64,000 bases of DNA from Olivibacter domesticus (GTDB lineage Bacteria > Bacteroidota > Bacteroidia > Sphingobacteriales > Sphingobacteriaceae), in NCBI RefSeq assembly GCF_900109575.1, contig NZ_FOAF01000001.1, positions 558,001 through 622,000 of the forward strand, read 5' to 3'. Below are positions 36,259 to 44,537 of this stretch, piece after piece. Position 1 is the stretch's first letter; each line of letters starts with the position of its first letter. Below the pieces are notes generated by a model. The model saw only the letters and a list, made by a program, of their open reading frames with translations, ran no database searches and had not been told where the DNA came from. The translations under genes and the position numbers were made by a program.

Positions 36259-36366
36259 GAACTATGAATGAAGAACTATGAGTAATGAACTATGAACGAG
36301 TAAATGGTTTGATGCTCACAACTCATAACTGGCAACTCACAACTAATGTAATCTTGCTACTTAACT
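36259..36366. repeat. Repeat cluster E between kinase and TolC genes
   Basis: GAACTATGA occurs at 36259, 36273 and 36287, a 14-bp period (two heptamers). Then the 33-bp block, inverted, at 36315-36347 (one difference from cluster A), then minus-strand AGTAGCAAGATTA and AAGTAGTTAAGTAG. The last overlaps the kinase gene: its final Ser-Ser codons and TAA lie in the repeat. Confidence 0.88.
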
Positions 36367-37734
36367 ACTTACGTGCGGGAGCATTATTTTAAAGTTTGTA
36401 CCCACATTTATTGAAGAAGAGACTCTTATCTGACCATGGTGTAGTCCGATAATTTTTTTGCAAAGGGCCATACCAACCCCATATCCTGGGGAATGGATTT
36501 TATTTCTTCCGCGATAAAAAGGAGTGAAGATTTTATTGATATCTTCCTCGCTTATACCGACCCCTTTATCAGTAAAACTAAGTATTGTATATTGGTTTTG
36601 ATAAGATATATATACATCGCAAGCATGGTCGTCGGAAAATTTGCATGCATTATCCATAATATTTGCAAATGCCACCTGTAGGAGATAAGCATTTCCATTC
36701 ATCATAATAACCTCTTCAATAGCCGGAATTTCGTCAAAATTAATTTTGATATAATAGAGGGGATTTTGCTTTTGGAGCTGTTGTCTTGCATCTAAGAGAA
36801 CTTCGTCTATCCTGATCGTTCTGAAAGATATCTGCGCTGGGTCATAGCTTGCTTTTGCTAAATCTAATAAGCTATTAGTAAGCTTAGCGAGCGATTGCGC
36901 ATCCGTTAGCGTTAGTTTTATAATATCTTGATATTGCTGGATACTCCGTTGCTTATTTGTAGATAATTCCAGTTCAGTAATAATTGAAGAAAGAGGAGTA
37001 CGCAATTCATGCGCTATATTAGAAACAAATTCTTTCTGTGCCGTAAAAGATTTTTCTAATCTATTAAGCATTTCATTAAAGGTAATAGCCAGTTCTGCTA
37101 GTTCATCTTTTCCATTACCAATACTTATTCTCGAATCAAGATTGTTGGCCGTTATTTCGTCTACATTTTTTACCATGTTCGATACAGGTTTAAGCGCCTG
37201 TTCGGCAGAGAACCTACCAGCAACTATGATTAATAAGATGGAAAGGCAGAAAGCAATAGCAAGGTATTCAAGAATAGTACCCAATTTTTCTTCGCCATAT
37301 CGATCTATTGCCGCTGCAGTAATTATGTATGATTTATTATCGTGTTCGAGTGTAAATGCGGTGACATTGTATTTGCCGAAATGATATCGAACCTCTTTGT
37401 GCAGGGCTATAGAATCGAGAAGTCCTTTTGTTTCTTTAACAATATCTTTATTTTCCGCATCGTGATATACCAGGTGATAATTATGATCGTATATGGCCAC
37501 TTCCTCATTAACTATTCTCGGCGTGTTATTGGCGTAAATTGTTTGAAGCACTTCAGGTTTGATGTTTAAATCAAATAAGAAGTAAACTTTGGTAATAGCG
37601 CGTTGTTTAATTTGGTCATAGAATTCCTCTTTTTGATCATTAGAAAAGGAAATATAAAAAAAGAGCGCGAATACTAATAGGATACCAGCAAAAAGCAATG
37701 AATACAATAATGTAAGTTTGGTTCTTATCTTCAT
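36361..37734 (-). CDS. Sensor histidine kinase (HAMP, HisKA, HATPase)
   Basis: Inner-membrane sensor: TM1 about residues 8-29, periplasmic sensor domain about 30-160, TM2 about 155-175, HAMP (GRFSAEQALKPVSNMVKNVDEI), dimerisation box with phospho-His in FVSNIAHELRTPLSSIITELE, and ATP-binding N and G boxes (NIMDNACKFSD, FTDKGVGISEEDINKIFTPFYRG, GYGVGMALCKKII). It lies 32 bp after its response regulator and upstream of the efflux genes, so it probably senses periplasmic metal. The last codons come from repeat cluster E. Confidence 0.94.
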   Translation of the reverse strand: MKIRTKLTLLYSLLFAGILLVFALFFYISFSNDQKEEFYDQIKQRAITKVYFLFDLNIKPEVLQTIYANNTPRIVNEEVAIYDHNYHLVYHDAENKDIVKETKGLLDSIALHKEVRYHFGKYNVTAFTLEHDNKSYIITAAAIDRYGEEKLGTILEYLAIAFCLSILLIIVAGRFSAEQALKPVSNMVKNVDEITANNLDSRISIGNGKDELAELAITFNEMLNRLEKSFTAQKEFVSNIAHELRTPLSSIITELELSTNKQRSIQQYQDIIKLTLTDAQSLAKLTNSLLDLAKASYDPAQISFRTIRIDEVLLDARQQLQKQNPLYYIKINFDEIPAIEEVIMMNGNAYLLQVAFANIMDNACKFSDDHACDVYISYQNQYTILSFTDKGVGISEEDINKIFTPFYRGRNKIHSPGYGVGMALCKKIIGLHHGQIRVSSSINVGTNFKIMLPHVSS

Positions 37735-37766
37735 TAGAAATATGCTTTTAACTTAACAAGAAAGAA

Positions 37767-38450
37767 TTATGGGATAGTTTTAAAAATAAAGCCCATACCA
37801 GGCTTCGTGTGTATATACTTTATATCATAATCCTTATCTATTTTTTTTCGTAGATAATTTATATATACATCAATAAAATTAGTGCCTGTATCAAAAGTGG
37901 TATCCCAGACCTTATCGGCTATCTCTACTCGTGGAAGCACCCTGTCTTTATTTCTGATCATATATTCCAGCAGCTTAAATTCTTTTGGGGTTAAACTAAT
38001 TTCATTTTCGCCCCGTTTAACCGTTTTTGAGTGGAGATTCATTTCTAAATCGCCTACGCGTAGAACAGCAGAAACAATACCCGATGTATTATCTTTTCTT
38101 TTTAGCAGTACCTTAATGCGTGCTTCCAACTCCCTAAAATCAAAGGGTTTGACTAAGTAATCGTCTGCGCCGGCATCAAAACCCTCTACTTTATCATCGG
38201 TGGTTCCCAACGCCGTTAACATAATGATAGGCAGGTCCGGATTTACCTCCTTGATTTCTCTACATAAATCGATACCATTGAGTTTAGGAAGAATAATATC
38301 AGTAATAATAAGATCATATGCGTTTTGAAACGCTAGTTTCTTCCCCAGCAGACCGTCGTATGCGACAGTTACTTTATAACCAGTTTCTTCAAGGCCTCTT
38401 TGAATGAGCTGCGCAATACGCGCTTCATCTTCAATTATTAGGATTTTCAT
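37767..38450 (-). CDS. OmpR-family response regulator
   Basis: Receiver plus winged-helix DNA-binding regulator. The ATG at 38450 gives the standard MKILIIEDEARIAQLIQRGL start with phospho-acceptor Asp51 (LIITDIILPKLNG) and Lys in DDYLVKPFDF; the ATG at 38468 adds six unlikely residues and overlaps the -7 box. The C-terminal domain contains SLTPKEFKLLEYMIRNKDRVLPR and IDVYINYLRKKIDKD. It probably activates the metal efflux genes; the inverted repeat at 36094-36142 is the best candidate site. Confidence 0.95.
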   Translation of the reverse strand: MKILIIEDEARIAQLIQRGLEETGYKVTVAYDGLLGKKLAFQNAYDLIITDIILPKLNGIDLCREIKEVNPDLPIIMLTALGTTDDKVEGFDAGADDYLVKPFDFRELEARIKVLLKRKDNTSGIVSAVLRVGDLEMNLHSKTVKRGENEISLTPKEFKLLEYMIRNKDRVLPRVEIADKVWDTTFDTGTNFIDVYINYLRKKIDKDYDIKYIHTKPGMGFIFKTIP

Positions 38451-38465
38451 ATGCGTAAGAATAGA

Positions 38466-38473
38466 CAAATGTA
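38466..38473 (-). promoter_or_regulatory. Candidate -7 box close to the response-regulator start
   Basis: Minus-strand TACATTTG followed by T, full match to TAnnTTTG, only 15 bp before the ATG at 38450, so the mRNA would be almost leaderless. No -33 element is visible, so the stronger promoter at 38596-38626 may serve the operon instead. Confidence 0.3.
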
Positions 38474-38526
38474 AGTGTTAATAAAAGAAAAATTTAATGT
38501 AGAAATGTTTTCAATTAGCCCTAAAC

Positions 38527-38560
38527 AAAAAAAGGCCTCAACCGGGGAGATTGAGGACCT
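38527..38560 (-). terminator. Rho-independent terminator of the candidate small RNA
   Basis: Minus-strand stem AGGTCCTCAA (38560-38551) pairs with TTGAGGCCT (38541-38533) with one bulged base, loop of nine, followed by an uninterrupted T tract (38533-38527). Confidence 0.75.
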
Positions 38561-38589
38561 TTACTAACCAATTATAAACCTAAATTATG
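38527..38589 (-). ncRNA. Candidate small RNA or transcription attenuator (~63 nt)
   Basis: Inferred from a promoter and terminator in register on the minus strand: start about 38589, end at a hairpin with seven T residues. The region has no open frame of note. It ends about 77 bp before the response-regulator start, so it could be a free small RNA or a leader whose terminator is sometimes read through into the regulator-kinase genes. Plus-strand text here resembles a typical Bacteroidota 5' leader (AAACCTAAATTATG) but leads to a 5-codon frame only. Confidence 0.45.
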
Positions 38590-38595
38590 ATAGAA

Positions 38596-38626
38596 CAAAG
38601 ATAAGTTGATTTACCTGGATTTCCAA
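38596..38626 (-). promoter_or_regulatory. Promoter of the candidate small RNA
   Basis: The best-formed Bacteroidota promoter in the window: -33 TTG at 38626-38624, a 20-bp spacer, and -7 TATCTTTG at 38603-38596, followed by T. Both elements and the spacing fit the consensus. Confidence 0.6.
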
Positions 38627-38648
38627 TATATGCAAGAGACCCAGGTAA
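38611..38648 (+). terminator. Hairpin with T-rich tail
   Basis: TTACCTGG (38611-38618) pairs perfectly with 38641-38648, loop 22 nt, followed on the plus strand by a T-rich stretch with a run of six T. It overlaps the -33 element of the minus-strand promoter. It may be a terminator or a regulatory structure. Confidence 0.35.
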
Positions 38649-38791
38649 GTGTTTATTGTTTTTTACGCTTAAATACAGCTTGTTATGTCTTTTTACTGAT
38701 AATATTTTGACCGAATTTAATAAGTTCTATGACCCTGTAGCTGATCAGATTCAATTGTCACGGTATAGAAGTAACCAAGTTACCTATTTTA

Positions 38792-38846
38792 ATAGGGACT
38801 TTATAGGGAGATAACAGGGACATAACAGGGAGATTATAGGGATATA
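38792..38846 (+). repeat. Five tandem 11-bp iteron-like repeats
   Basis: Units ATAGGGACTTT, ATAGGGAGATA, ACAGGGACATA, ACAGGGAGATT, ATAGGGATATA, each exactly 11 bp with core AGGGA, so the cores sit on one face of the helix. They are located 120-174 bp before the DUF6266 start and partly overlap the palindrome that follows. Confidence 0.92.
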
Positions 38847-38869
38847 TCCTTGTAATCTCCCTGTTATGT
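38820..38869. repeat. 50-bp near-perfect palindrome
   Basis: Symmetric around 38844.5: 38820-38836 is the exact reverse complement of 38853-38869 (17 bp) and the inner 16 bases also pair, with only two non-Watson-Crick positions (both G-T). As RNA it would be a 25-bp stem with essentially no loop beyond the minimum. The right arm contains inverted copies of the 11-bp unit in the same 11-bp phase. Confidence 0.92.
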
Positions 38870-38965
38870 TCGATTGATTATTTATTAAATATTCTGTTAG
38901 ATATAAAAACTTTACTGACTTTTTGTTAAATTCGTTTCATTATAAACCTATTATTCAAACAAGAA

Positions 38966-39601
38966 ATGGCAATCAATAGAAACGGAGCAAATGGCACCTT
39001 TAAAGGCAAAGTAGGAAGTGTTATTGGGTATGAATGGCGTGGAATACCTGTGATAAGAGGACTTCCCAAAAAAAGAACAAAAAAACCTTCAGATAAAGAA
39101 CTAAGTAACCGTGAGCGCATGCGTATTACGCAAGTTTTTCTTCAGAAGATTAAAAATTTTATTCGTTTGGGTTTTGCCGAGGATGCCAGAATAAAAAACA
39201 TCTCTGCCTTTAATGCGGCCATCAGCTATAATAAAAAGTATGCTATAGCAGGTGAATATCCTGAACTTACTTTAAATTACAGCGCAGTGTTAGTAGCTAA
39301 GGGGAATCTCCTTCCTCCACAGCATCCATTTGTAAAACTTATTGATGATAAACTAATTTTTAGTTGGAAACGTCATATAAACTGCAAGAGACAACGTGTG
39401 ATGTTGCTGGTTTTTGACGAACATAATACATATGGGCATATGATCTTGGGCGGTGCTTCTCATGACGAGGAGCAAGAAGTAATTTCAATTGAAGGCGAGG
39501 ACCTTTCATCAGGAACTGTTTTACATAGCTATATAGCCTTCATATCCGATATGCACGATGCGATATCTGATAGCGTATATTGTGGATCGCTTAAAGTGTA
39601 A
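38966..39601 (+). CDS. DUF6266 family protein
   Basis: A 211-aa Bacteroidota-specific family of unknown function. The N-terminus MAINRNGANGTFKGKVGSVIGYEWRGIPVIRGLPKK carries the family's Gly-rich GKVGSVIGYEWRG pattern; the first 110 residues are basic, the second half (about 125-205) looks like a small beta-sandwich (LIFSWKRHINCKRQRVMLLVFDEHN...GTVLHSYIAFISD). No signal peptide is seen. It ends 18 bp before hemF. The remarkable repeat-palindrome upstream is its only visible regulatory context. Confidence 0.85.
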   Translation: MAINRNGANGTFKGKVGSVIGYEWRGIPVIRGLPKKRTKKPSDKELSNRERMRITQVFLQKIKNFIRLGFAEDARIKNISAFNAAISYNKKYAIAGEYPELTLNYSAVLVAKGNLLPPQHPFVKLIDDKLIFSWKRHINCKRQRVMLLVFDEHNTYGHMILGGASHDEEQEVISIEGEDLSSGTVLHSYIAFISDMHDAISDSVYCGSLKV

Positions 39602-39614
39602 ATTATTATCTTTG
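39580..39614 (+). promoter_or_regulatory. Candidate hemF promoter giving a leaderless mRNA
   Basis: TTG at 39580-39582, 24-bp spacer, TATCTTTG at 39607-39614 followed by C. The predicted start of transcription falls at about the hemF ATG (39620). The -33 lies inside the end of the DUF6266 coding region. Confidence 0.45.
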
Positions 39615-39619
39615 CTCCC

Positions 39620-40522
39620 ATGATTAATAGAGATGATATTGCTGTGGCCTACCAGCAAATTCAAGATGAAATATGTAAGGGATTGGAAATAGCTGATGGA
39701 GGTGCAATCTTTAAAGAAGAAGTCTGGGAAAGGGAAGGTGGAGGCGGTGGACGCACGAGGATTATTGAAAATGGAGATGTAATTGAAAGAGGGGGTGTTA
39801 ATTTTTCAGCGGTACATGGTAAGCTTCCGGAAAAAATCAAAACAGCTTTTAATGTTAATGAAGATGATTTTTTTGCTACGGGTGTATCTATTGTGATTCA
39901 TCCAAGTAATCCATGGGTTCCTATTATACATATGAATATACGTTATTTTGAGCTTAATGAGGAGGTGAGGTGGTTTGGGGGAGGCATAGATTTAACACCT
40001 CATTACGTTATTCCGGAAGACGCCTCCTTTTTTCATCAGTATTTAAACAATACGTGTACCCTTTACAAGGATAGCTTCTATCAACAGTTTAAAAAATGGG
40101 CAGATGATTATTTCTTTATAAAACATAGAAATGAAACCAGAGGAATAGGCGGTATTTTTTATGATCGTTTAAAACCCGATAATACCAATATTAGTTATGA
40201 ACAGCTGTTTGCCTTTTCAAAAGATGTTGGAAGAAGTTTCCTCCCTATCTATACTGAATTAATTACAAGAAATAGAAAAAAGATCTATACCGAGGCTCAT
40301 AAACAATGGCAGTTTATGAGACGAAGCCGTTATGTGGAGTTTAATTTAGCGTACGATTCGGGTACTAAATTTGGACTTGAAACGAATGGAAGAATCGAAT
40401 CTATTCTAATGAGTTTACCACCGCAAGCCAATTGGGTGTATGATTTCCATGCAAAACCCGGTTCAGAAGAAGAAAAAACTTTAAGGCTTTTGAGAAAGGG
40501 AGTCGACTGGCTTGATTTCTAA
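39620..40522 (+). CDS. hemF: Oxygen-dependent coproporphyrinogen III oxidase
   Basis: Converts coproporphyrinogen III to protoporphyrinogen IX with O2, a late haem step. Full-length at 300 aa with FKEEVWEREGGGGGRTRIIENGDVIERGGVNFSAV, HMNIRYFELNEEVRWFGGGIDLTPHYV (signature), GIGGIFYDRL, and RRSRYVEFNLAYDSGTKFGLETNGRIESILMSLPP. It implies aerobic haem synthesis, in line with the complex I, SCO and cytochrome genes of the window. Confidence 0.97.
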   Translation: MINRDDIAVAYQQIQDEICKGLEIADGGAIFKEEVWEREGGGGGRTRIIENGDVIERGGVNFSAVHGKLPEKIKTAFNVNEDDFFATGVSIVIHPSNPWVPIIHMNIRYFELNEEVRWFGGGIDLTPHYVIPEDASFFHQYLNNTCTLYKDSFYQQFKKWADDYFFIKHRNETRGIGGIFYDRLKPDNTNISYEQLFAFSKDVGRSFLPIYTELITRNRKKIYTEAHKQWQFMRRSRYVEFNLAYDSGTKFGLETNGRIESILMSLPPQANWVYDFHAKPGSEEEKTLRLLRKGVDWLDF

Positions 40523-40713
40523 TTGAATTAAATTGTGGAACGGCTAATTAACAGGAGAGAGAACCTCTTTTAAAATTGCCAAAAAAATAGGCTATAAAGG
40601 GGCGCTTATGGGGTTAAATGCTAATACCCAACACCTATTATTCTATTCCCAAAGATTTTTATTAATTTCGCATGCACTTAAGCGAAATAGTTTATATAAC
40701 GAACTAAAAAAGT

Positions 40714-43317
40714 ATGGCTGACGAAACAGAAAATGAAGATAATTTGGTTCCGGCGAACGACCGGATTATACCTATAAGTATAGAAGAGGAAATGAAGGCT
40801 GCCTACATCGATTATTCGATGTCGGTAATCGTTTCAAGAGCCCTGCCAGATGTGCGTGATGGATTAAAACCGGTGCACCGTAGAGTTTTATATGGGATGC
40901 TTGATTTGGGAGTAACGAGTAGTAAACCTTATAAGAAGTCGGCACGTATTGTAGGGGATGTTCTCGGAAAGTATCACCCCCATGGTGATTCTTCTGTTTA
41001 CGATACCATGGTCAGAATGGCGCAGGACTGGAGTTTGAGGTATCCTTTAGTTGATGGTCAGGGTAACTTTGGCTCAATTGACGGTGATAGCCCAGCGGCC
41101 ATGCGTTATACAGAAGCGAGGCTGAAAAAGATCGCTGAAGAAATGCTGGCAGACATCAATAAGGATACTATTGATTACCAGCTGAATTTTGATGACTCAT
41201 TGCAGGAACCTACTGTTCTTCCAACAAAAATCCCTAATTTATTAGTAAATGGTGCATCTGGTATTGCCGTGGGTATGGCAACTAATATGGCACCTCATAA
41301 TTTAAGTGAGGTGATTGATGGTACCATTGCTTACATTGATAATCGAGATATCGAAATCAGCGAGCTGATGCAGCATGTTAAGGCACCCGATTTTCCAACA
41401 GGCGGCGTAATCTATGGGCACGCAGGTGTGCAAGATGCTTTTGAAACGGGTAGGGGACGTGTAGTAATGCGCGCTAAAGCTGAAATTGAAGTTTCAAAAG
41501 GAGATAGGGAAACAATTATCGTAACGGAAATACCTTACCAAGTTAATAAGGCTGATATGATTAAGCGTACGGCTGACCTTGTTAACGATAAAAAAATAGA
41601 AGGAATTTCTGCTATAAGAGATGAGTCCGACCGCGAAGGGATGCGTATTGTTTATGAAATAAAGCGCGACGCCAATGCTTCTATTGTACTTAATAATCTG
41701 TTTAAATACACCTCTTTACAAACTTCATTTAGTGTAAATAATATTGCCCTTGTTCATGGCAGGCCAATGTTATTAAACCTGAAAGACATGATTCACCATT
41801 TCGTGGAACATCGTCATGAAGTAATTATCCGTCGTACGAAGTTTGAATTGGCGGAGGCAGAGAAAAGAGCGCATATTCTTGAAGGGTTGCTGATAGCGCT
41901 CGATCATCTTGATGAAGTTATTCAGCTTATCCGTGCTTCAGAAACACCAGAAGACGCCCGCATAGGCTTGATGGAGAAATTTGGGTTGTCAGATATACAA
42001 GCCCGTGCTATCTTAGATATGACGCTAAGAAGGCTTACCGGACTAGAGCGTGATAAAATTAAGGAAGAGTATGCTGAATTAATGAAAACTATTGAGTACT
42101 TGAAATCTATTCTGGCAGATGAAGGTTTAAGGATGAAGATCATTAAAGATGAGCTGTTGGAGGTTAAGGAAAAATATGGTGATGAACGGCGTTCCATCAT
42201 CGTGCATTCAGCAGAAGATATGCGCATGGAGGACTTTATTGATGATGAAGAAATTGTTATCACTATTTCGCATGAAGGCTACGTTAAGCGCACACCTTTG
42301 ACCGAATATAGGATACAAGCGAGAGGAGGAAAGGGCTCCTTAGGTTCTACCACAAAAGAAGAAGACTTTACTGAGCATATTATAACTGCTTCAGCTCATA
42401 ATTATATGCTTTTCTTTACAGAAGCAGGGCGCTGTTTCTGGCTTAGAGCTTTTGAAATTCCAGAAGGTACCCGGACTTCAAGAGGAAGGGCTATCCAGAA
42501 CATTATTAATATTCCGAAGGAAGAGAAAATCAAGGCTTACATTAAAGTGAAAAATTTAAAAGATCAGGAATATCTGGAGAATAATTTCATCATAATGTGT
42601 ACAAAGCGCGGCACCATTAAGAAAACCTCGTTGGAAGCTTATTCAAGGCCAAGAGCAAACGGAATCAATGCTATTAACATTAATGAAGGTGATCAGCTCT
42701 TGGAAGCTTCTTTAACAAATGGTAGTAGCGAGATTGTTATGGCACTAAAATCAGGTAGAGCCATTCGTTTTAATGAATCTACTGTTAGACCAATGGGTAG
42801 AACTGCCACAGGAGTGCGCGGCGTTACCTTAGCTGGAGCCGATGATGAAGTTGTTGGCATGATTAGTGTTGATAATAATGATGTAACCATTCTCGTAGTT
42901 TCCGAGAAAGGATACGGGAAACGTACAGATATTGACGATTACCGTGTAACCAATAGAGGGGGAAAAGGAGTTAAAACCTTAAACGTTACTGAAAAAACAG
43001 GACAATTGGTTGCCATCAAAGGTGTAACTGATAATGATGACTTGATGATTATTAATCGATCTGGAATCGTTATTCGTATTGCCGTAAGCAAATTACGTAC
43101 AATGGGAAGGGCTACTCAGGGCGTTCGTTTAATTAATTTAAAAGAAACCGATCAGATTGCTTCTATTACAAAGGTAGAACATGAGGATGAAGTAATAGAA
43201 AATCTGGATGATGTGGTTGTAGGTGATGATGCAATTGCGGATGATACGAGTACGTCAGCTGCATCGGATGACAATCAGCCCGAAGACCAGCAAAAAGAAG
43301 ATGAAGAGAACGATTGA
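40714..43317 (+). CDS. gyrA: DNA gyrase subunit A
   Basis: DNA-cleaving subunit of gyrase (867 aa). Catalytic Tyr132 is in [10 protein letters not shown]. The quinolone region [20 protein letters not shown] keeps Ser93 and Asp97, the residues equivalent to E. coli Ser83 and Asp87, so no resistance change is seen there. The GyrA box is present as QARGGKG in [14 protein letters not shown], which supports gyrase rather than topoisomerase IV. The C-terminal about 55 residues form a long acidic Asp/Glu tail. The 191-bp region before it (40523-40713) has only a one-mismatch -7 box (TAATTTCG, about 40662-40669). Confidence 0.97.
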   Translation: MADETENEDNLVPANDRIIPISIEEEMKAAYIDYSMSVIVSRALPDVRDGLKPVHRRVLYGMLDLGVTSSKPYKKSARIVGDVLGKYHPHGDSSVYDTMVRMAQDWSLRYPLVDGQGNFGSIDGDSPAAMRYTEARLKKIAEEMLADINKDTIDYQLNFDDSLQEPTVLPTKIPNLLVNGASGIAVGMATNMAPHNLSEVIDGTIAYIDNRDIEISELMQHVKAPDFPTGGVIYGHAGVQDAFETGRGRVVMRAKAEIEVSKGDRETIIVTEIPYQVNKADMIKRTADLVNDKKIEGISAIRDESDREGMRIVYEIKRDANASIVLNNLFKYTSLQTSFSVNNIALVHGRPMLLNLKDMIHHFVEHRHEVIIRRTKFELAEAEKRAHILEGLLIALDHLDEVIQLIRASETPEDARIGLMEKFGLSDIQARAILDMTLRRLTGLERDKIKEEYAELMKTIEYLKSILADEGLRMKIIKDELLEVKEKYGDERRSIIVHSAEDMRMEDFIDDEEIVITISHEGYVKRTPLTEYRIQARGGKGSLGSTTKEEDFTEHIITASAHNYMLFFTEAGRCFWLRAFEIPEGTRTSRGRAIQNIINIPKEEKIKAYIKVKNLKDQEYLENNFIIMCTKRGTIKKTSLEAYSRPRANGINAININEGDQLLEASLTNGSSEIVMALKSGRAIRFNESTVRPMGRTATGVRGVTLAGADDEVVGMISVDNNDVTILVVSEKGYGKRTDIDDYRVTNRGGKGVKTLNVTEKTGQLVAIKGVTDNDDLMIINRSGIVIRIAVSKLRTMGRATQGVRLINLKETDQIASITKVEHEDEVIENLDDVVVGDDAIADDTSTSAASDDNQPEDQQKEDEEND

Positions 43318-43342
43318 TCTATTAGTTATAATTAATTAATCA

Positions 43343-44467
43343 ATGAATAATAGTCATTTTATAAAACAAATCAGCAGCTGTTTGGCCCTCTTCTTTATGT
43401 TGGGGGTAACAGCTAGTTATGCTCAATCTAATCTGAAGGAAGGTAACAATAATTTTGCCAGGTACACTAAATCCGGAGATATTAAGGATCTATTGGAGGC
43501 GCGGAAATTTGCCGATTTAGCTTATAAAGAAAAAAGGGATTCTGCCGCTTATAACAACACGTTGCTTAGAGGTTTGGTTTACAGTAGCTTAGCTGTTGCT
43601 GATTCCAGTAGATCACAAACTTATGTAAAGGATCCTATTGATGAAGCAGAGTTTATGTTGAGTAGGCTTAATGATGATCAATTGAACTATGAAAATGAGG
43701 CGCAGATAACCTATTTAAAGAAGCGGTTGGCTAATGCTTATTTAATAAGAGCAAATAGAGCTTTAATTAACAACAGTTATGAGGATGCCTATAAGCTCTT
43801 TACAAAGGTTGACTCTTATAGTGATGGTGATAGCGTGAAACATAATTTGGCTTTCATAAGCGAGCAATTAGGTAGGAAAGATGAAGCCATAAAATTTTAT
43901 AGTGATTTTGTTAAAGATAAGTCGACAGCTAAACCTAACTACATTTTAACACTGGCTAAGCTGCATCTAAATAATGACGACAATAACGCTGCGCAAAATG
44001 TGTTATTAAAAGGCCGGGAGTTTTTTCCGACAAACAAAGATATCCTATTTGCGTTATTAAATCTTTACGCGGGAAATGGTGCATATGATGCCATAGTGCC
44101 ATTAGCTGATGAGGCGTTAGCGCTTGAACCCGGAAGTGTTAACCTCAATTATTTGCTTGGTTTCGCTTACGAGGTAACGGGCGACAGAGAGAAAGCTGAA
44201 GTTTTTTTTAAGAAGACTTTAGAATTGGACCCGGATGATTATAACAGTAATTATGAGCTTGGTTTATTATACCTACGTGATTTTGTGAAAGATACTTCGA
44301 ATCTGGAGAAACAGTATACCGCACAAGAGTATTTACTAAAAGCCAATGAAATCAATCCAAATGCTGTTAATGCCCTAAAATCTTTAGCAGTTTTGTTTGA
44401 TAAATCTGGCAATAGTGTACAATTGGAAAGAGTAAATAATCAGTTGAATCAAATTAACATTAATTAG
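43343..44467 (+). CDS. Secreted TPR-repeat protein
   Basis: A 374-aa exported protein: signal peptide about residues 1-27 (ASYAQ), then helical tetratricopeptide-like repeats. Clear TPRs occur around residues 145-180 (NSYEDAYKLFTKVDSY), 185-215 (GRKDEAIKFYSDFVKD), and 265-325 (LNYLLGFAYEVTGDREKAEVFFKKTLELDPDDYNSNYELGLLYL). Likely a scaffold in the periplasm or at the outer membrane. It lies 25 bp after gyrA and 70 bp before a second TPR gene. Confidence 0.88.
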   Translation: MNNSHFIKQISSCLALFFMLGVTASYAQSNLKEGNNNFARYTKSGDIKDLLEARKFADLAYKEKRDSAAYNNTLLRGLVYSSLAVADSSRSQTYVKDPIDEAEFMLSRLNDDQLNYENEAQITYLKKRLANAYLIRANRALINNSYEDAYKLFTKVDSYSDGDSVKHNLAFISEQLGRKDEAIKFYSDFVKDKSTAKPNYILTLAKLHLNNDDNNAAQNVLLKGREFFPTNKDILFALLNLYAGNGAYDAIVPLADEALALEPGSVNLNYLLGFAYEVTGDREKAEVFFKKTLELDPDDYNSNYELGLLYLRDFVKDTSNLEKQYTAQEYLLKANEINPNAVNALKSLAVLFDKSGNSVQLERVNNQLNQININ

Positions 44468-44537
44468 AAGACGATGAAACCTTTATAAGCAATAAAAAGC
44501 TTATAAAAGTTTTATCACCATTAAACAAATTATTAAA

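Larger units (their letters stand above)
38451..38965. other. 515-bp regulatory spacer between efflux regulator and DUF6266
   Basis: No protein gene. From left to right it holds a -7 box for the regulator, a candidate minus-strand small RNA or attenuator with its own promoter and terminator, a hairpin (38611-38648), five in-phase 11-bp repeats and a 50-bp near-palindrome. These are listed individually. Confidence 0.7.

Noticed and set aside
38803-38841. Resemblance of the 11-bp units to the I-SceI homing endonuclease site
   Set aside because: TAGGGA and AACAGGG words are shared, but spacing and the rest of the 18-bp site differ, and no homing endonuclease gene is present.
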